Of a stretch of 27,421 nt of DNA, positions 13,806 to 22,065 are shown in pieces. Location: positions 1-27,421 of the forward strand of contig CADADE010000030.1 in assembly GCA_902786615.1 (NCBI GenBank), read 5' to 3'. Below the pieces are notes generated by a model that had not been told where the DNA came from, searched no databases, and saw nothing but the letters and a program-made list of their open reading frames with translations. Position numbers and translations under genes: made by a program. The stretch is from Oscillospiraceae bacterium. Lineage in GTDB: Bacteria > Bacillota_A > Clostridia > Oscillospirales > Oscillospiraceae. How positions within the stretch are numbered: the first letter of the stretch is position 1; each line of letters opens with the position of its first letter.

Positions 13806-14984
13806 ATGCAGACCCTGATTGAACTCTATGATGAAAGACCGTTGGAAAACATACTTGGGGTAGAGGTATTCCGCCCAGAGCGGGTGGTGTATGTCTGCCC
13901 GGACGATATCGGCAGCTTAAAACACTTCCAGCCCAAGCTCGCCGCCTATTTCCGCCATCGCGGACTGGAGCCGGAGATCGTCATGATGAAGACCGAGTTT
14001 TATGAGAGCAGCGCCATGCTCAATGTCTTTCGGGACATCGTACAGCGGTACCCGGACTGCGCCATCGACATTACCGGCGGCACCGACGCGGCGCTGTTCG
14101 CGGCAGGCCTCCTGTGCGCCGAGTCGAATACCCCGGTCGTCACCTACAGCCGCCGCAAAAACTGCTTCTACAATATCCGCGGAGGGGCCTCCGGGGAACC
14201 CGTCCCCTGCATGGTCAGCTATACGGTGCAGGATTTCTTCCTGATGGCGGGCGGCTCCATGCGGGAAGGGCGGGTCGACAATTCCGTCCTCAAGCAGTAT
14301 CTGAAGGACATCAACGCCTTCTTCCAGCTCTACCTGTCCCACCGGCGCGGCTGGACGACCGCCGTCACCTATATGCAGCGCGTTTCCCAGGCGGCGCTTG
14401 ACGCAAACAGCCTCAATGTGCGCGGGGATTACACGGTGAAGGGGGAGCGCGGCTCCCGGATCAATGCCCCGGAGGACACGCTGCGCGCTTTTGAGAAAAT
14501 CGGATTTCTGGAAAACCTGGTCATTGTGCCGGAAAAATCCATCTCCTTCCGTTTTCGGGACAAGCAGATCCGCACGTGGCTGCGCGATGTGGGGAGCGTG
14601 CTGGAGCTCTATGTCTACAAAGCCTGTCTGGATTCAAAGCTTTTTAGCGACGTGCGCACCAGCGCCATCGTGGACTGGGACGGCAACGAGAAAGAAAGGG
14701 CGGTCAGCAACGAGCTGGACGTCATGTGCACGCGCGGTGTGACGCCGGTCTTTATCAGCTGCAAGACCTGCGATGTGAAGACGGAGGCTCTCAACGAGCT
14801 TGCCATCCTGCGCGACCGCTTCGGCGGCAAGATGGCGCGCGCGGCCATCGTCACGGCGGAGCGCGGCGGAGCCGCCATGCGAAACCGCGCCTCCGAGCTC
14901 GGCATCATGGTCATCGACCTGGACGATCTCGCGCGCGGCCGCATCAAAAGCCGCCTGAGGACCCTCATGAAGGACATCAAATAA
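13806..14984 (+). CDS. CARF-domain PD-(D/E)XK nuclease, DUF1887 (Card1/Can2-like), stand-alone
   Basis: A 392-residue protein of the DUF1887 family, which includes Card1 and Can2: nucleases switched on by cyclic oligoadenylate made by type III CRISPR complexes. The start LIELYDERPLENI and the block VYVCPDDIGS are followed by the CARF ligand-loop ITGGTDAALFAAG (89-101). A middle winged-helix-like part leads to the nuclease domain (about 262-372): Glu267 in GSVLELYVY, Asp305 in NELDV, and FISCK with Lys320, a complete PD-(D/E)XK set in the arrangement seen in Card1. The ATG has GGGAGG and GGAG upstream. No cas gene or repeat array lies in the window, and it has its own promoter and terminator. 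The CARF loop has Asp94 where I recall Lys in CRISPR-linked relatives, so the ligand may differ. Membership in the family is well supported; activity is inferred. Confidence 0.85.
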   Translation: MQTLIELYDERPLENILGVEVFRPERVVYVCPDDIGSLKHFQPKLAAYFRHRGLEPEIVMMKTEFYESSAMLNVFRDIVQRYPDCAIDITGGTDAALFAAGLLCAESNTPVVTYSRRKNCFYNIRGGASGEPVPCMVSYTVQDFFLMAGGSMREGRVDNSVLKQYLKDINAFFQLYLSHRRGWTTAVTYMQRVSQAALDANSLNVRGDYTVKGERGSRINAPEDTLRAFEKIGFLENLVIVPEKSISFRFRDKQIRTWLRDVGSVLELYVYKACLDSKLFSDVRTSAIVDWDGNEKERAVSNELDVMCTRGVTPVFISCKTCDVKTEALNELAILRDRFGGKMARAAIVTAERGGAAMRNRASELGIMVIDLDDLARGRIKSRLRTLMKDIK

Positions 14985-15022
14985 CATGAAAACTCCCCGG
15001 CCGAGGCCGGGGAGTTTTCATG
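14985..15022. terminator. bidirectional terminator between the CARF nuclease and cdsA
   Basis: CATGAAAACTCCCCGGCC pairs perfectly with GGCCGGGGAGTTTTCATG, with two unpaired bases at the centre. The AAAA/TTTT runs in the outer stem give both strands a short U tract, fitting two convergent genes. Confidence 0.85.
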
Positions 15023-15033
15023 TGGGGAGACTT

Positions 15034-15828
15034 TTAAATCCCTACCACGAGGAAGCACAGATACACCGTAGGGATGGAGAAGAGCAGACTGTCGGCCCGG
15101 TCGAAAACGCCGCCATGGCCGGGAATGAGATTGGAAAAATCCTTCACCCCAATCATCCGCTTTAAAAGCGATTCCGCCAGATCGCCGATCTGCCCCATGA
15201 AGGCGGCGAGAAAGGCTGTCACGAGGCATACGCGCAGAGGAACGGGACTGCCGGACAGGCTGAGGATCCACCAGGCGAGAAAGCCCGAGAGAATGGACGA
15301 GAGCTGACCGCAGACCGCGCCCTCGACAGTCTTCTTGGGGCTGACCGCAGGTGCCAGCTTGTGCCTGCCGAAGCGCATCCCGCCGAAGAGCGCCGCGCTG
15401 TCGCAGATCCAGGTGGCGAGACAGGCTGTCAGCAGCGTCTGCCACCAGATCTCACTCACGCTGATGACCATGATGATGCCGAAGAGGACGCAGGGATAAT
15501 TCATCCCGGCCACGGTGTACAGCGCGCCGACGCCCGAGACCTTCGTATGCAGGACGCCGGAGAAGAGCGCAAGATACAGGCAGAAGACAAAGCATACAAC
15601 ATACAGGAAAAGGCCCATGTGGAAATACGCCAGCGCTGCCTGGGCTGCGAGATAGACGATCATGACCCACAGGGTGCAGCGGGCGTTGAGCTTTTCCACA
15701 TTTTTGCTGTATTCGTATGCGCATAGGCCGCCCGCCACGGCAAAGTACAGAATGCGCGTGATGGCCCAGGGCATACAGGCCGCCGTAACAGCGACCAGAA
15801 TAATAGCGGATTTGACACGATCCTTCAA
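15034..15828 (-). CDS. cdsA: phosphatidate cytidylyltransferase (CDP-diacylglycerol synthase)
   Basis: A 264-residue integral membrane enzyme that converts phosphatidic acid and CTP to CDP-diacylglycerol, the precursor of the anionic phospholipids. The C-terminal CDS signature is intact: SLLKRMIGVKDFSNLIPGHG and GGVFDRADS, with SPKKTVEG and GQIGDLAESLLKR upstream. About seven or eight membrane helices fill the rest. The start is TTG at 15828, preceded by GAGGAG; the frame stays open to 16314, but that stretch covers the promoter and the divergent gene. The usual neighbours in Firmicutes (frr, uppS, dxr) are absent on the side visible here; instead it is divergent from a HerA-like ATPase. Its substrate is the product of PlsC, also in this window. 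Confidence 0.93.
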   Translation of the reverse strand: MKDRVKSAIILVAVTAACMPWAITRILYFAVAGGLCAYEYSKNVEKLNARCTLWVMIVYLAAQAALAYFHMGLFLYVVCFVFCLYLALFSGVLHTKVSGVGALYTVAGMNYPCVLFGIIMVISVSEIWWQTLLTACLATWICDSAALFGGMRFGRHKLAPAVSPKKTVEGAVCGQLSSILSGFLAWWILSLSGSPVPLRVCLVTAFLAAFMGQIGDLAESLLKRMIGVKDFSNLIPGHGGVFDRADSLLFSIPTVYLCFLVVGI

Positions 15829-15884
15829 GGCGGACTCCTCTCTTTCTGCGGCGTGGTAATCGATGGAGAGATGATCTTTCCATA

Positions 15885-15913
15885 AGAATAGCATAAACGC
15901 AGGCGAAACACAA
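15885..15913 (-). promoter_or_regulatory. sigma-A promoter of cdsA
   Basis: On the minus strand: TTGTGT (15908-15913), 17-base spacer, TATTCT (15885-15890), about 57 bases before the TTG start. Confidence 0.55.
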
Positions 15914-15976
15914 CAGGGCGGAGAAGCGCATTTAACAAGTTTTTTGAAATAGGGAAACAACGGATTGAATTTTTTG

Positions 15977-16005
15977 TTGTGCAAGCATGCAGGATGTGGT
16001 ATCAT
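15977..16005 (+). promoter_or_regulatory. sigma-A promoter of the HerA-like gene
   Basis: TTGTGC (15977-15982), 17-base spacer, TATCAT (16000-16005). It lies downstream of an in-frame ATG at 15965, so the true start must be the ATG at 16058. Confidence 0.55.
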
Positions 16006-16057
16006 ATTTTCATCCGAGCATGTAATTCGAGAAATATTGGAACAGGGGGACACTAAC

Positions 16058-17791
16058 ATGTTTACCGAGAATAAAATCTGGATGGCGCAATCCGACAAGC
16101 GCCTTTTCGTGCTGCCCAATATGGCCAACCGCCACGGCCTGATCGCGGGCGCGACCGGCACCGGCAAAACAATCACCATGAAGGTCATGGCAGAATCCTT
16201 CTCCGATATGGGCGTACCCGTCTTCCTCGCGGATATCAAGGGCGATTTGACCGGCATGTGCAGGCCCGGCGCCGACAGCGCCGACATGCAGGCGCGCATC
16301 CAGCGCTTCGGCATTGAGAATTTCTCCTTCCGCAGCTATCCCACCCGCTTCTGGGATATCTTCGGGGAGGTCGGCCATCCCGTGCGCGTCACGGTCAGCT
16401 CCATGGGCCCCGTGCTGCTGGCAAGGCTGCTGGGCCTGACGGAGATTCAGACCGGCGTTTTGAATATTGCGTTCAAGGTGGCGGACGATAACGGCCTGCT
16501 GCTTCTGGATCTGAAGGATCTGCGCTCCATGCTCCAGTTCGTGGGCGAAAACCGCGCGGAGTTTACCGTGGAGTACGGCAATGTCTCCGCCGCCAGCATC
16601 GGCGCGATTCAGCGCGCCCTGCTCGCCTTTGAGCAGGAGGGCGGCGAAATGTTCTTCGGCGAACCGGAGCTGGATATCAACGACTGGATGGCCACCGACG
16701 CCGACGGCCGCGGCTATATCAACATTCTCTCCAGCCAGAAGCTCATTCAGAGTCCCACGGTCTACGCGACCTTCCTGCTCTGGATGTTGTCCGAGCTCTT
16801 TGAGCGCCTGCCCGAAGTGGGCGATCCGGATAAGCCCAGGATGATCTTTTTCTTTGACGAGGCGCACTTCCTCTTCGACGGGATGCCCAAGGCCCTCCTG
16901 CAGAAGATCATCCAGGTGGTCAAGCTCATCCGCTCCAAGGGCGTCGGCGTCTACTTCATCACCCAGAGCCCGAGCGACATTCCAGGTGAGGTGCTGGCTC
17001 AGCTCTCGAACCGTGTGCAGCATGCGCTGCGCGCCTATACCCCGGACGAGATGAAGGCTGTCCGCGCCGCGGCAAAGGCCTTCCGCGTCAATCCCGCCTT
17101 CAAGACCGAGGACGCCATTATGGAGCTCGGCGTGGGCGAGGCGCTGGTCAGCTTCCTTGACGAGGCCGGTATTCCCAGCATGGTCGAGCGCGCAAAGATC
17201 CTCCCGCCCCAGAGCCTGATGGGCGCTGCCGGAACAGAAGAGGTCAAGCGCCTGATCTACGCCGATCCCCTGGACGAGAAATATCGTGAGGGCGTGGACC
17301 GTGAGTCCGCCTATGAAATCCTCACGCGGGCCGCGGTCGAGCTTGAAAAGCAGCGGGCCGAGGCTGCCCTTGCCGCCGCAGAGGAGGCTGCGCGCCTGAA
17401 GGAAGAGGCCGAGGCCGAGAAGCAGCGCCTGAAGGAAGAGGCCGCCGCCGAGCGTGAGCGCATCCGCACGGCCGCCGCCGCCGAAAAGCAGCGCCTGAAG
17501 GAAGAGGCTGCTGCCGTCAAGGCTGCGGAGAAGGAAGCCCTCGCTGCCCAGAAGGAAGCCGAGCGCGAGGCCGCCAGGAAGAAAAAGATCGCCCAGCAGG
17601 CGGCGACCACCGCAGCGTCCACCCTGGTCGGCGCACTGTCCACCAACCTCGTCAACGCGGCCACCGGCGGCAAGACCACCAATGCCCAGACCATCGCCAA
17701 GCGCGCCGCCAGAAATGCGCTGAGCTCCGTCATGCGTTCCAGCAGCGGCGCCATCATCCGCGGCCTGTTCGGCAACATCGGAAACAAATAA
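16058..17791 (+). CDS. HerA-like DUF853 ATPase with coiled-coil tail
   Basis: A 577-residue P-loop ATPase of the HerA/FtsK-like superfamily, DUF853 branch. Walker A is GATGTGKT (31-38), Walker [11 protein letters not shown] (264-273), and [12 protein letters not shown] (298-309) with [14 protein letters not shown] (318-331) are the conserved late blocks; HerA relatives form hexameric DNA-pumping rings. After the ATPase (1 to about 410) comes an Ala/Glu/Lys coiled coil (about 420-510) containing four 11-residue units beginning at 446, 457, 468 and 479, then an Ala/Ser/Gly-rich end (511-577) with amphipathic segments. AGGGGGA precedes the ATG. The family is widespread and its housekeeping function is not established; DNA translocation is inferred. 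It forms a single-gene unit. Confidence 0.87.
   Translation: MFTENKIWMAQSDKRLFVLPNMANRHGLIAGATGTGKTITMKVMAESFSDMGVPVFLADIKGDLTGMCRPGADSADMQARIQRFGIENFSFRSYPTRFWDIFGEVGHPVRVTVSSMGPVLLARLLGLTEIQTGVLNIAFKVADDNGLLLLDLKDLRSMLQFVGENRAEFTVEYGNVSAASIGAIQRALLAFEQEGGEMFFGEPELDINDWMATDADGRGYINILSSQKLIQSPTVYATFLLWMLSELFERLPEVGDPDKPRMIFFFDEAHFLFDGMPKALLQKIIQVVKLIRSKGVGVYFITQSPSDIPGEVLAQLSNRVQHALRAYTPDEMKAVRAAAKAFRVNPAFKTEDAIMELGVGEALVSFLDEAGIPSMVERAKILPPQSLMGAAGTEEVKRLIYADPLDEKYREGVDRESAYEILTRAAVELEKQRAEAALAAAEEAARLKEEAEAEKQRLKEEAAAERERIRTAAAAEKQRLKEEAAAVKAAEKEALAAQKEAEREAARKKKIAQQAATTAASTLVGALSTNLVNAATGGKTTNAQTIAKRAARNALSSVMRSSSGAIIRGLFGNIGNK
17392..17508 (+). repeat. 33-nt in-frame repeats in the HerA-like coiled coil
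   Basis: GCGCCTGAAGGAAGAGGC occurs identically at 17392-17409, 17425-17442 and 17491-17508. The offsets are 33 and 66 bases, so the unit is 33 bases (11 codons); the missing copy at about 17458 is a diverged version reading [11 protein letters not shown]. Confidence 0.85.
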
Positions 17792-17811
17792 CGCGCGCAG
17801 GCGCAAAAACG

Positions 17812-17845
17812 TTCAGCCGCCCCGGGGAAACCCGGGGCGGCTGAA
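17812..17845. terminator. bidirectional terminator between the HerA-like gene and the Lgt-like operon
   Basis: TTCAGCCGCCCCGGG pairs perfectly with CCCGGGGCGGCTGAA around GAAA. On the minus strand it is followed by CGTTTTTGC; on the plus strand by TTAATATT. It lies between convergent genes. Confidence 0.8.
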
Positions 17846-17857
17846 TTAATATTGGGC

Positions 17858-18847
17858 TTATTCGCTTCTCAGGCAGCAGTTCAGATAGAGCCGGTGCACG
17901 ATAAAGGCGAGGATGAGGCTGCACAGGCCCATAACCGTGTAGCAGCCGAGATACCAGTTGCCGTGGCGCTGAACCAGATACTCCATGTATCCGCCGACGC
18001 CGAGCGCCGCGCCCCACATGATCCACAGCAGCCAGTGCCACCAGCGGCGGCCGTTTGCCCGGATGGACAGGGCGCTGTAGTAGATCAGCAGCGCGAGCAT
18101 GCACGCGACAGCGAGGATCTGCACGATGCTGATGAAGCCGTTGATGGGCAGAAAGCTGGAGTCGTAGCGCGTGGAGTCCAGCACAAGCTCCGACGCGGAA
18201 TAGTAGAGCAGGAACATGCGCACGGTGTTGCCCTCAAAGCGCCCGGCCTTCATGGGGATGTTCCGGCGCTTATAGAAGAAACGCAGCAGGAACAGGCACA
18301 GCACCAGCAGCACCAGGAAGTGGGCGAAGAAGGTGGCAAAGCGGTACTCCGTTACCCCGGCGGAATTGGTGACGCCGGCGGCAAGGGGCAGATGCTGCAA
18401 AATCCCGGTGGTCACAGGAATCTTGCTGCGGCAGGAGCTGTTAAAGAGAGAGCTCAGCCGGATGAAGGCGACCGCAAGGGCCATGCCCGGCGCGGCGGCA
18501 TCCAGAAGCTTTGCGGTGTCCCCGTCGTCCAGTTTCGCGGCGATCCACGCGGCAAGCCAGATGCCGGGAATGGCGGCCGAGAGCACGTAGCTGCCGGAGG
18601 AATATGTCGTCAGCGCGCTCAGAAGACTGGTGTACTGCTCCTGATGGCAGTACCAGTGCAGGGCGCGGCACAGAGGGATCGAGAACACGATCGCAAGCGG
18701 GAAGAACAGCAGCATGGACACAAGCCTTCCCTTGCTGGAAAGCTGTACGCCCACGCTCATGAACAGCGCGGCCAGAAAACCGACGCTGATGATCACGGCG
18801 CTCCAGTAGAGGACGATGTCACCGATGTAAACGGCAATGGGATTCAT
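17858..18847 (-). CDS. Lgt-family membrane protein, catalytic residues degenerate
   Basis: A 329-residue protein with about seven or eight membrane helices whose layout follows prolipoprotein diacylglyceryl transferase (Lgt, usually 250-300 residues). The block AFIRLSSLFN (127-136) aligns with the Lgt signature RLGNFxN, and LYYSASELVLDSTRYD aligns with YGxxRFxxExxRxxD near the C terminus. By this alignment Ser133 replaces the essential Asn, a Glu replaces the essential Arg of the second block, and the HGG loop reads YSSGSYVL. It is therefore probably not a working Lgt, but may bind lipid or lipoprotein. It is last in an operon: its ATG overlaps the upstream stop (ATGA) and has GGAGGAGGT before it. 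The family call is moderate, since the resemblance is distant. Confidence 0.6.
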   Translation of the reverse strand: MNPIAVYIGDIVLYWSAVIISVGFLAALFMSVGVQLSSKGRLVSMLLFFPLAIVFSIPLCRALHWYCHQEQYTSLLSALTTYSSGSYVLSAAIPGIWLAAWIAAKLDDGDTAKLLDAAAPGMALAVAFIRLSSLFNSSCRSKIPVTTGILQHLPLAAGVTNSAGVTEYRFATFFAHFLVLLVLCLFLLRFFYKRRNIPMKAGRFEGNTVRMFLLYYSASELVLDSTRYDSSFLPINGFISIVQILAVACMLALLIYYSALSIRANGRRWWHWLLWIMWGAALGVGGYMEYLVQRHGNWYLGCYTVMGLCSLILAFIVHRLYLNCCLRSE

Positions 18848-20403
18848 GAACGCACCTCCTCCGGAATGGCGGTGGCGAAGTAGATGATATCGCTGACCGC
18901 GCGTTCTTCGCCGAAGTCAACATGGTTGATGGGGCCGCCCATCATGATGATTTCCGCGGTCTGGCCGCCGTCAAGCGTGTAGGCCTTCCACACGTTCTTG
19001 GAGTAAATAATACGCGCAAGCTCGTTGATAGTGGCGCGGGGACGAGCGTCGGGCGTATGGTTGATGGTCATGAGCAGATAATGCAGCTCGTCCGTCATGG
19101 CGATGCAGGAGCGGGAATACTCGGTGTTGACCTCGCCGATGGGATAGCCGGAGCAGTACTGAAGCTCGCCGTTGTCTACCAGGACAGGGCCGAAGGCCAC
19201 GGCAAAGACCACGTCGTTTGCCTGCATGAAGGCCTCGGCTTCGCCCTCGCCCATGAGTTCCCCTGCGCGGGAGAAGAGCATGTCGCCGGAGGCGGTGAAG
19301 AAGCAGGAATCCACCTGAGCGGGATTGTTGCGGTAGAGCTTGCGCTGATAGGCCGTGATGCCCAGGTCGCGGAAGGCATAGAAGTCGCCGTTCATGGCAA
19401 CCACCGCGTTGGAGGCGTTGGCCATGTCGGAGGCGTAGAGCTGCACGCTGGAGCTGTAGCTGTCCTCGGCGATTTTTCGCCGGAGCTGAGAGCCGTGGGC
19501 GATCTTCACCTCGGCGAAGGTGCAGCAGCGCTGTTCAATATATTCCTTCCAGGCAATGACCAGGATCGTATCGTCGAAGTAATAGCGAATCGGCTCGTCC
19601 GGGACAAAGTCGGCGCTCGCGTCGAAGACCATCTTCTGCCCGTCCAGCAGGATCCCGGCCCGCTGAATCAGCGCTTCGATCTCGGCTGGGTCTTTGGTAC
19701 TGCCGAAGCCGTTGGGATCGGGGACGGGGGAGACGGTATCGCTCTCCTGCAGGGTGTAAATCTTCCGGATATAGGTCAGATCGCCCAGCGCGTCGGAGGC
19801 TGCGTTGTTGACGTAGACATCCAGCTTGTCGGAAAGGCGCAGCTTCGTGTCGGCAGCGGAGAAGGAGAGCGTGCCGGAGGCGGGATGCAGGTTCAGACCC
19901 GTCCAGGCGATCACGCCCAGGGTGAAAACCAGAAACACCAGGCACAGCAGGGCACGGAGGATCCAGGGGATGCGGCGCTTTTTATAGACGCGCGGCGGCT
20001 TTTCGCTCTTCGGCTCTTTCTCCTGCTTTTCCTTCTTCCCGAAGCGGCGGGACTTCGCGGGCTTCTCCTCGTCCGCGGCTTCGGCTTCTTCTTTCGGCTT
20101 TTTGAGCAGCGAATTTTTTGCAGCCTTCTGCGGCGCATCTCCCTGCGGCGCTTCCATGACAGGCGGCTCAAAGCGCACGGTGGCGGCGTCCGAAAGCTCC
20201 GGAGCCAGGGCGGGCTGCTCTGCAGCGGAGCTATGAAAGCTTATGTCGCTCTTTTGCGGGACTTCTTTCTCTGCAGGCGCGGCGGAGGAATCCACGGAAG
20301 CCTCCCGCGCGACGGGGCGCGGCTCCGCGGGCGCTTCGGCGGCGTCGCCTCCGTCGCGGAATTCCGCGAGGATCGCGTCAATATCGTAAGTGTCTTTATT
20401 CAT
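18844..20403 (-). CDS. phosphodiester glycosidase (NAGPA domain) membrane protein
   Basis: A 519-residue type II membrane protein. Residues 1-144 are a charged, low-complexity cytoplasmic part rich in Ala, Glu, Pro and Lys, beginning with DTYDIDAILAEFRDG. One membrane helix lies at about 145-170. The outer part ends in a phosphodiester glycosidase (NAGPA/DUF2233) domain: AMNGDFYAFR, YSRSCIAMT and AYTLDGGQTAEIIMMGG are its typical blocks. Family members remove sugar-1-phosphate groups from phosphodiesters; here the substrate may be a surface glycopolymer, which is inference. The domain is preceded by an extra region of about 120 residues I do not recognise. GGGAG lies seven bases before the ATG. 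It starts 14 bases after a serine hydrolase gene and overlaps the Lgt-like gene, so the three are co-expressed. Confidence 0.82.
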   Translation of the reverse strand: MNKDTYDIDAILAEFRDGGDAAEAPAEPRPVAREASVDSSAAPAEKEVPQKSDISFHSSAAEQPALAPELSDAATVRFEPPVMEAPQGDAPQKAAKNSLLKKPKEEAEAADEEKPAKSRRFGKKEKQEKEPKSEKPPRVYKKRRIPWILRALLCLVFLVFTLGVIAWTGLNLHPASGTLSFSAADTKLRLSDKLDVYVNNAASDALGDLTYIRKIYTLQESDTVSPVPDPNGFGSTKDPAEIEALIQRAGILLDGQKMVFDASADFVPDEPIRYYFDDTILVIAWKEYIEQRCCTFAEVKIAHGSQLRRKIAEDSYSSSVQLYASDMANASNAVVAMNGDFYAFRDLGITAYQRKLYRNNPAQVDSCFFTASGDMLFSRAGELMGEGEAEAFMQANDVVFAVAFGPVLVDNGELQYCSGYPIGEVNTEYSRSCIAMTDELHYLLMTINHTPDARPRATINELARIIYSKNVWKAYTLDGGQTAEIIMMGGPINHVDFGEERAVSDIIYFATAIPEEVRS

Positions 20404-20417
20404 GCTTAGTCTCCCAA

Positions 20418-22031
20418 TCAGTATCCGACTCCGCCTGCAAGCGCGCGCAGCAGCGCGGGACTCGCCAGAAGCTGCCAGCGGCCGTCCGTATAGGCCAGGG
20501 AAAGATCAAATTCCGACTCGGCGTAATAATTCTGCGCATTGCGCAGCACCACGTCCAGCGCGGCAAGATAAGCCTCGTCCGCGATTTCGGGGCGATAGCG
20601 CCGGTTCTCATCATAGACCGCGTTCATCGGTCGGCTCTGTACGATGGCCTCCACCTGGCGCTGGGTCTCGTCCGCCACGGCCTGCTCCATGCGGGCAAGG
20701 TCCAGATAACGCAGCCGCACCGGCTGCTGAGCGGTGAGCTTGTCCGTGCGGCAATCGCCGGTCAGCGTGTAGGAATAGCTGTCATGCAGGGCCTTATAGA
20801 CGCGCTGCCCGGCAGGGCTTGCGGGCATTTCGGCCAGACCGAGGTCGGCGTAATCCCGAAGCTCCGTATAGGCGGCGTCATAATCCCCGCTGCATACGGC
20901 GTTTAAGAAGCGCACAACGCTCTGCGCGGGATCGCCGCTGGGCTTGGCGTAGACGGTGCCCTCATAGACGCCGGCCACAGCAAGCACCATGGCAAAGGCG
21001 CTCAGCAGCAGCGCGAGGAAAAGCCCGATAAAGCGCGCCCGATGCCTGACGCACAGGACGATGATCGTAATGAGACCGATCACCAGGAAAGCGCCGATGG
21101 AGACGGCGGGGACGATCATCGGGAAGGGTACGCGATCCGGCGCTACGGCGGGCGTAGGCGTCGGCACCGGCGTCACAATCGCGGCAGCCGGCACAGGGGT
21201 GGGCGCGGGCGTCGGCTCCGGCGTAGGGGCAGGCTTGTTCGCAAGCCTCTCGGTGTACTCGCACATGGCGGTGCACCAGGCACTCAGAAACTCCTCGGAG
21301 GTGCTGCTGCCCTTCGAGAACATGACAATGGCGATGGGCTGGGTCGTAAAGCAGATGGCGCAATCATTGAGAATCAAATTCTCAGGGATCCAGCCGGGCT
21401 TGTGCGCAATGCGGAAGCGCGGCTCATTGATCTTGAAGAAGCGGTCGGTCATGGCTTTCTGCATGGTCTCAATGACGCCCGGGAAACGTTCGGATTCATT
21501 GTACAGCAGACTCAGGCAGTTGATGAACTCGCGCGCGGTATATTGATTGTCCATGGTTAGTTCCATCGGCTCCGAGCCCGGCTCCACGCCCATGTAAGAC
21601 GCGGTGTTCAGACGGAATTCATTGTACCCGCCAAGAAAGGTATCACGGACAAAATTTGTCTGCTCATTGCTCGATTCAATCAAAATACTGTCGCGCACTT
21701 CTTCAAAGGTGAAATACTGCTCGTAAATGCTCCAGTCAATGAGGCCGTTATTATAATATTCAGTCGCAAGCATGCAGACCGGCACCTTGACCATACTGGC
21801 GGCGACGGCATACTCGTCCCCGTTGATATAGTGCTCCTCACCGGTGATCAGGTTACGGTAGCCCGCATGGATGCTGTCCGGGCTGACGCCGTATTGCTCC
21901 AGCACGGCGGCAGAGACCGCGTCCCAGTTTTCTTCGTCGGGCACCGGCTCTGCGGCAAACGCGGGTGCACACAGGCTCAGACAGAGCAGCAGGACAAAGG
22001 CTGCGGTAAATATCTTTTGAAATGCTTTCAT
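20418..22031 (-). CDS. exported class-A beta-lactamase-like serine hydrolase with membrane anchor and extra C-terminal domain
   Basis: A 537-residue protein. Residues 1-26 are a signal peptide ending AFA. Residues about 35-265 form a Beta-lactamase2-type domain with the active-site set: Ser79-x-x-Lys82 (ASMVK), Ser120-x-Asn122 (SSN) and an HKPG block in place of KTG. A Thr/Pro repeat linker (about 268-300) leads to two membrane helices (about 306-330 and 338-362), and then an outer 160-residue alpha+beta domain that resembles NTF2-like modules. I chose the ATG at 22031, where a signal peptide begins and GGAGTG lies seven bases upstream; 22115 would add residues covering the promoter. Class-A folds of this kind in Firmicutes often act on peptidoglycan peptides, so antibiotic resistance should not be assumed. 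First gene of the envelope operon. Confidence 0.83.
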   Translation of the reverse strand: MKAFQKIFTAAFVLLLCLSLCAPAFAAEPVPDEENWDAVSAAVLEQYGVSPDSIHAGYRNLITGEEHYINGDEYAVAASMVKVPVCMLATEYYNNGLIDWSIYEQYFTFEEVRDSILIESSNEQTNFVRDTFLGGYNEFRLNTASYMGVEPGSEPMELTMDNQYTAREFINCLSLLYNESERFPGVIETMQKAMTDRFFKINEPRFRIAHKPGWIPENLILNDCAICFTTQPIAIVMFSKGSSTSEEFLSAWCTAMCEYTERLANKPAPTPEPTPAPTPVPAAAIVTPVPTPTPAVAPDRVPFPMIVPAVSIGAFLVIGLITIIVLCVRHRARFIGLFLALLLSAFAMVLAVAGVYEGTVYAKPSGDPAQSVVRFLNAVCSGDYDAAYTELRDYADLGLAEMPASPAGQRVYKALHDSYSYTLTGDCRTDKLTAQQPVRLRYLDLARMEQAVADETQRQVEAIVQSRPMNAVYDENRRYRPEIADEAYLAALDVVLRNAQNYYAESEFDLSLAYTDGRWQLLASPALLRALAGGVGY

Positions 22032-22065
22032 GCAAACACTCCGATAATAAAAGTCATACCTATAT

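Noticed and set aside
17392..17508. Regular short repeats as a possible CRISPR array
   Set aside because: Spacing is an exact multiple of three, the reading frame is open, and the repeats encode an 11-residue coiled-coil unit.
16010..17806. 598-codon open frame on the minus strand
   Set aside because: Shadow of the HerA-like gene. Its Gly/Leu/Asp-rich composition is the complement of the Ala/Glu/Lys coiled coil, and it covers the terminator and promoter of that gene.
18922..20409. 495-codon open frame on the plus strand
   Set aside because: Antisense to the phosphodiester glycosidase, whose motifs are clear; no start signal.
20418..22031. Acquired beta-lactam resistance gene
   Set aside because: The fold set is present, but KTG is replaced by KPG, the protein has a membrane hairpin and extra domain, codon use matches its neighbours, and no mobile element adjoins it.
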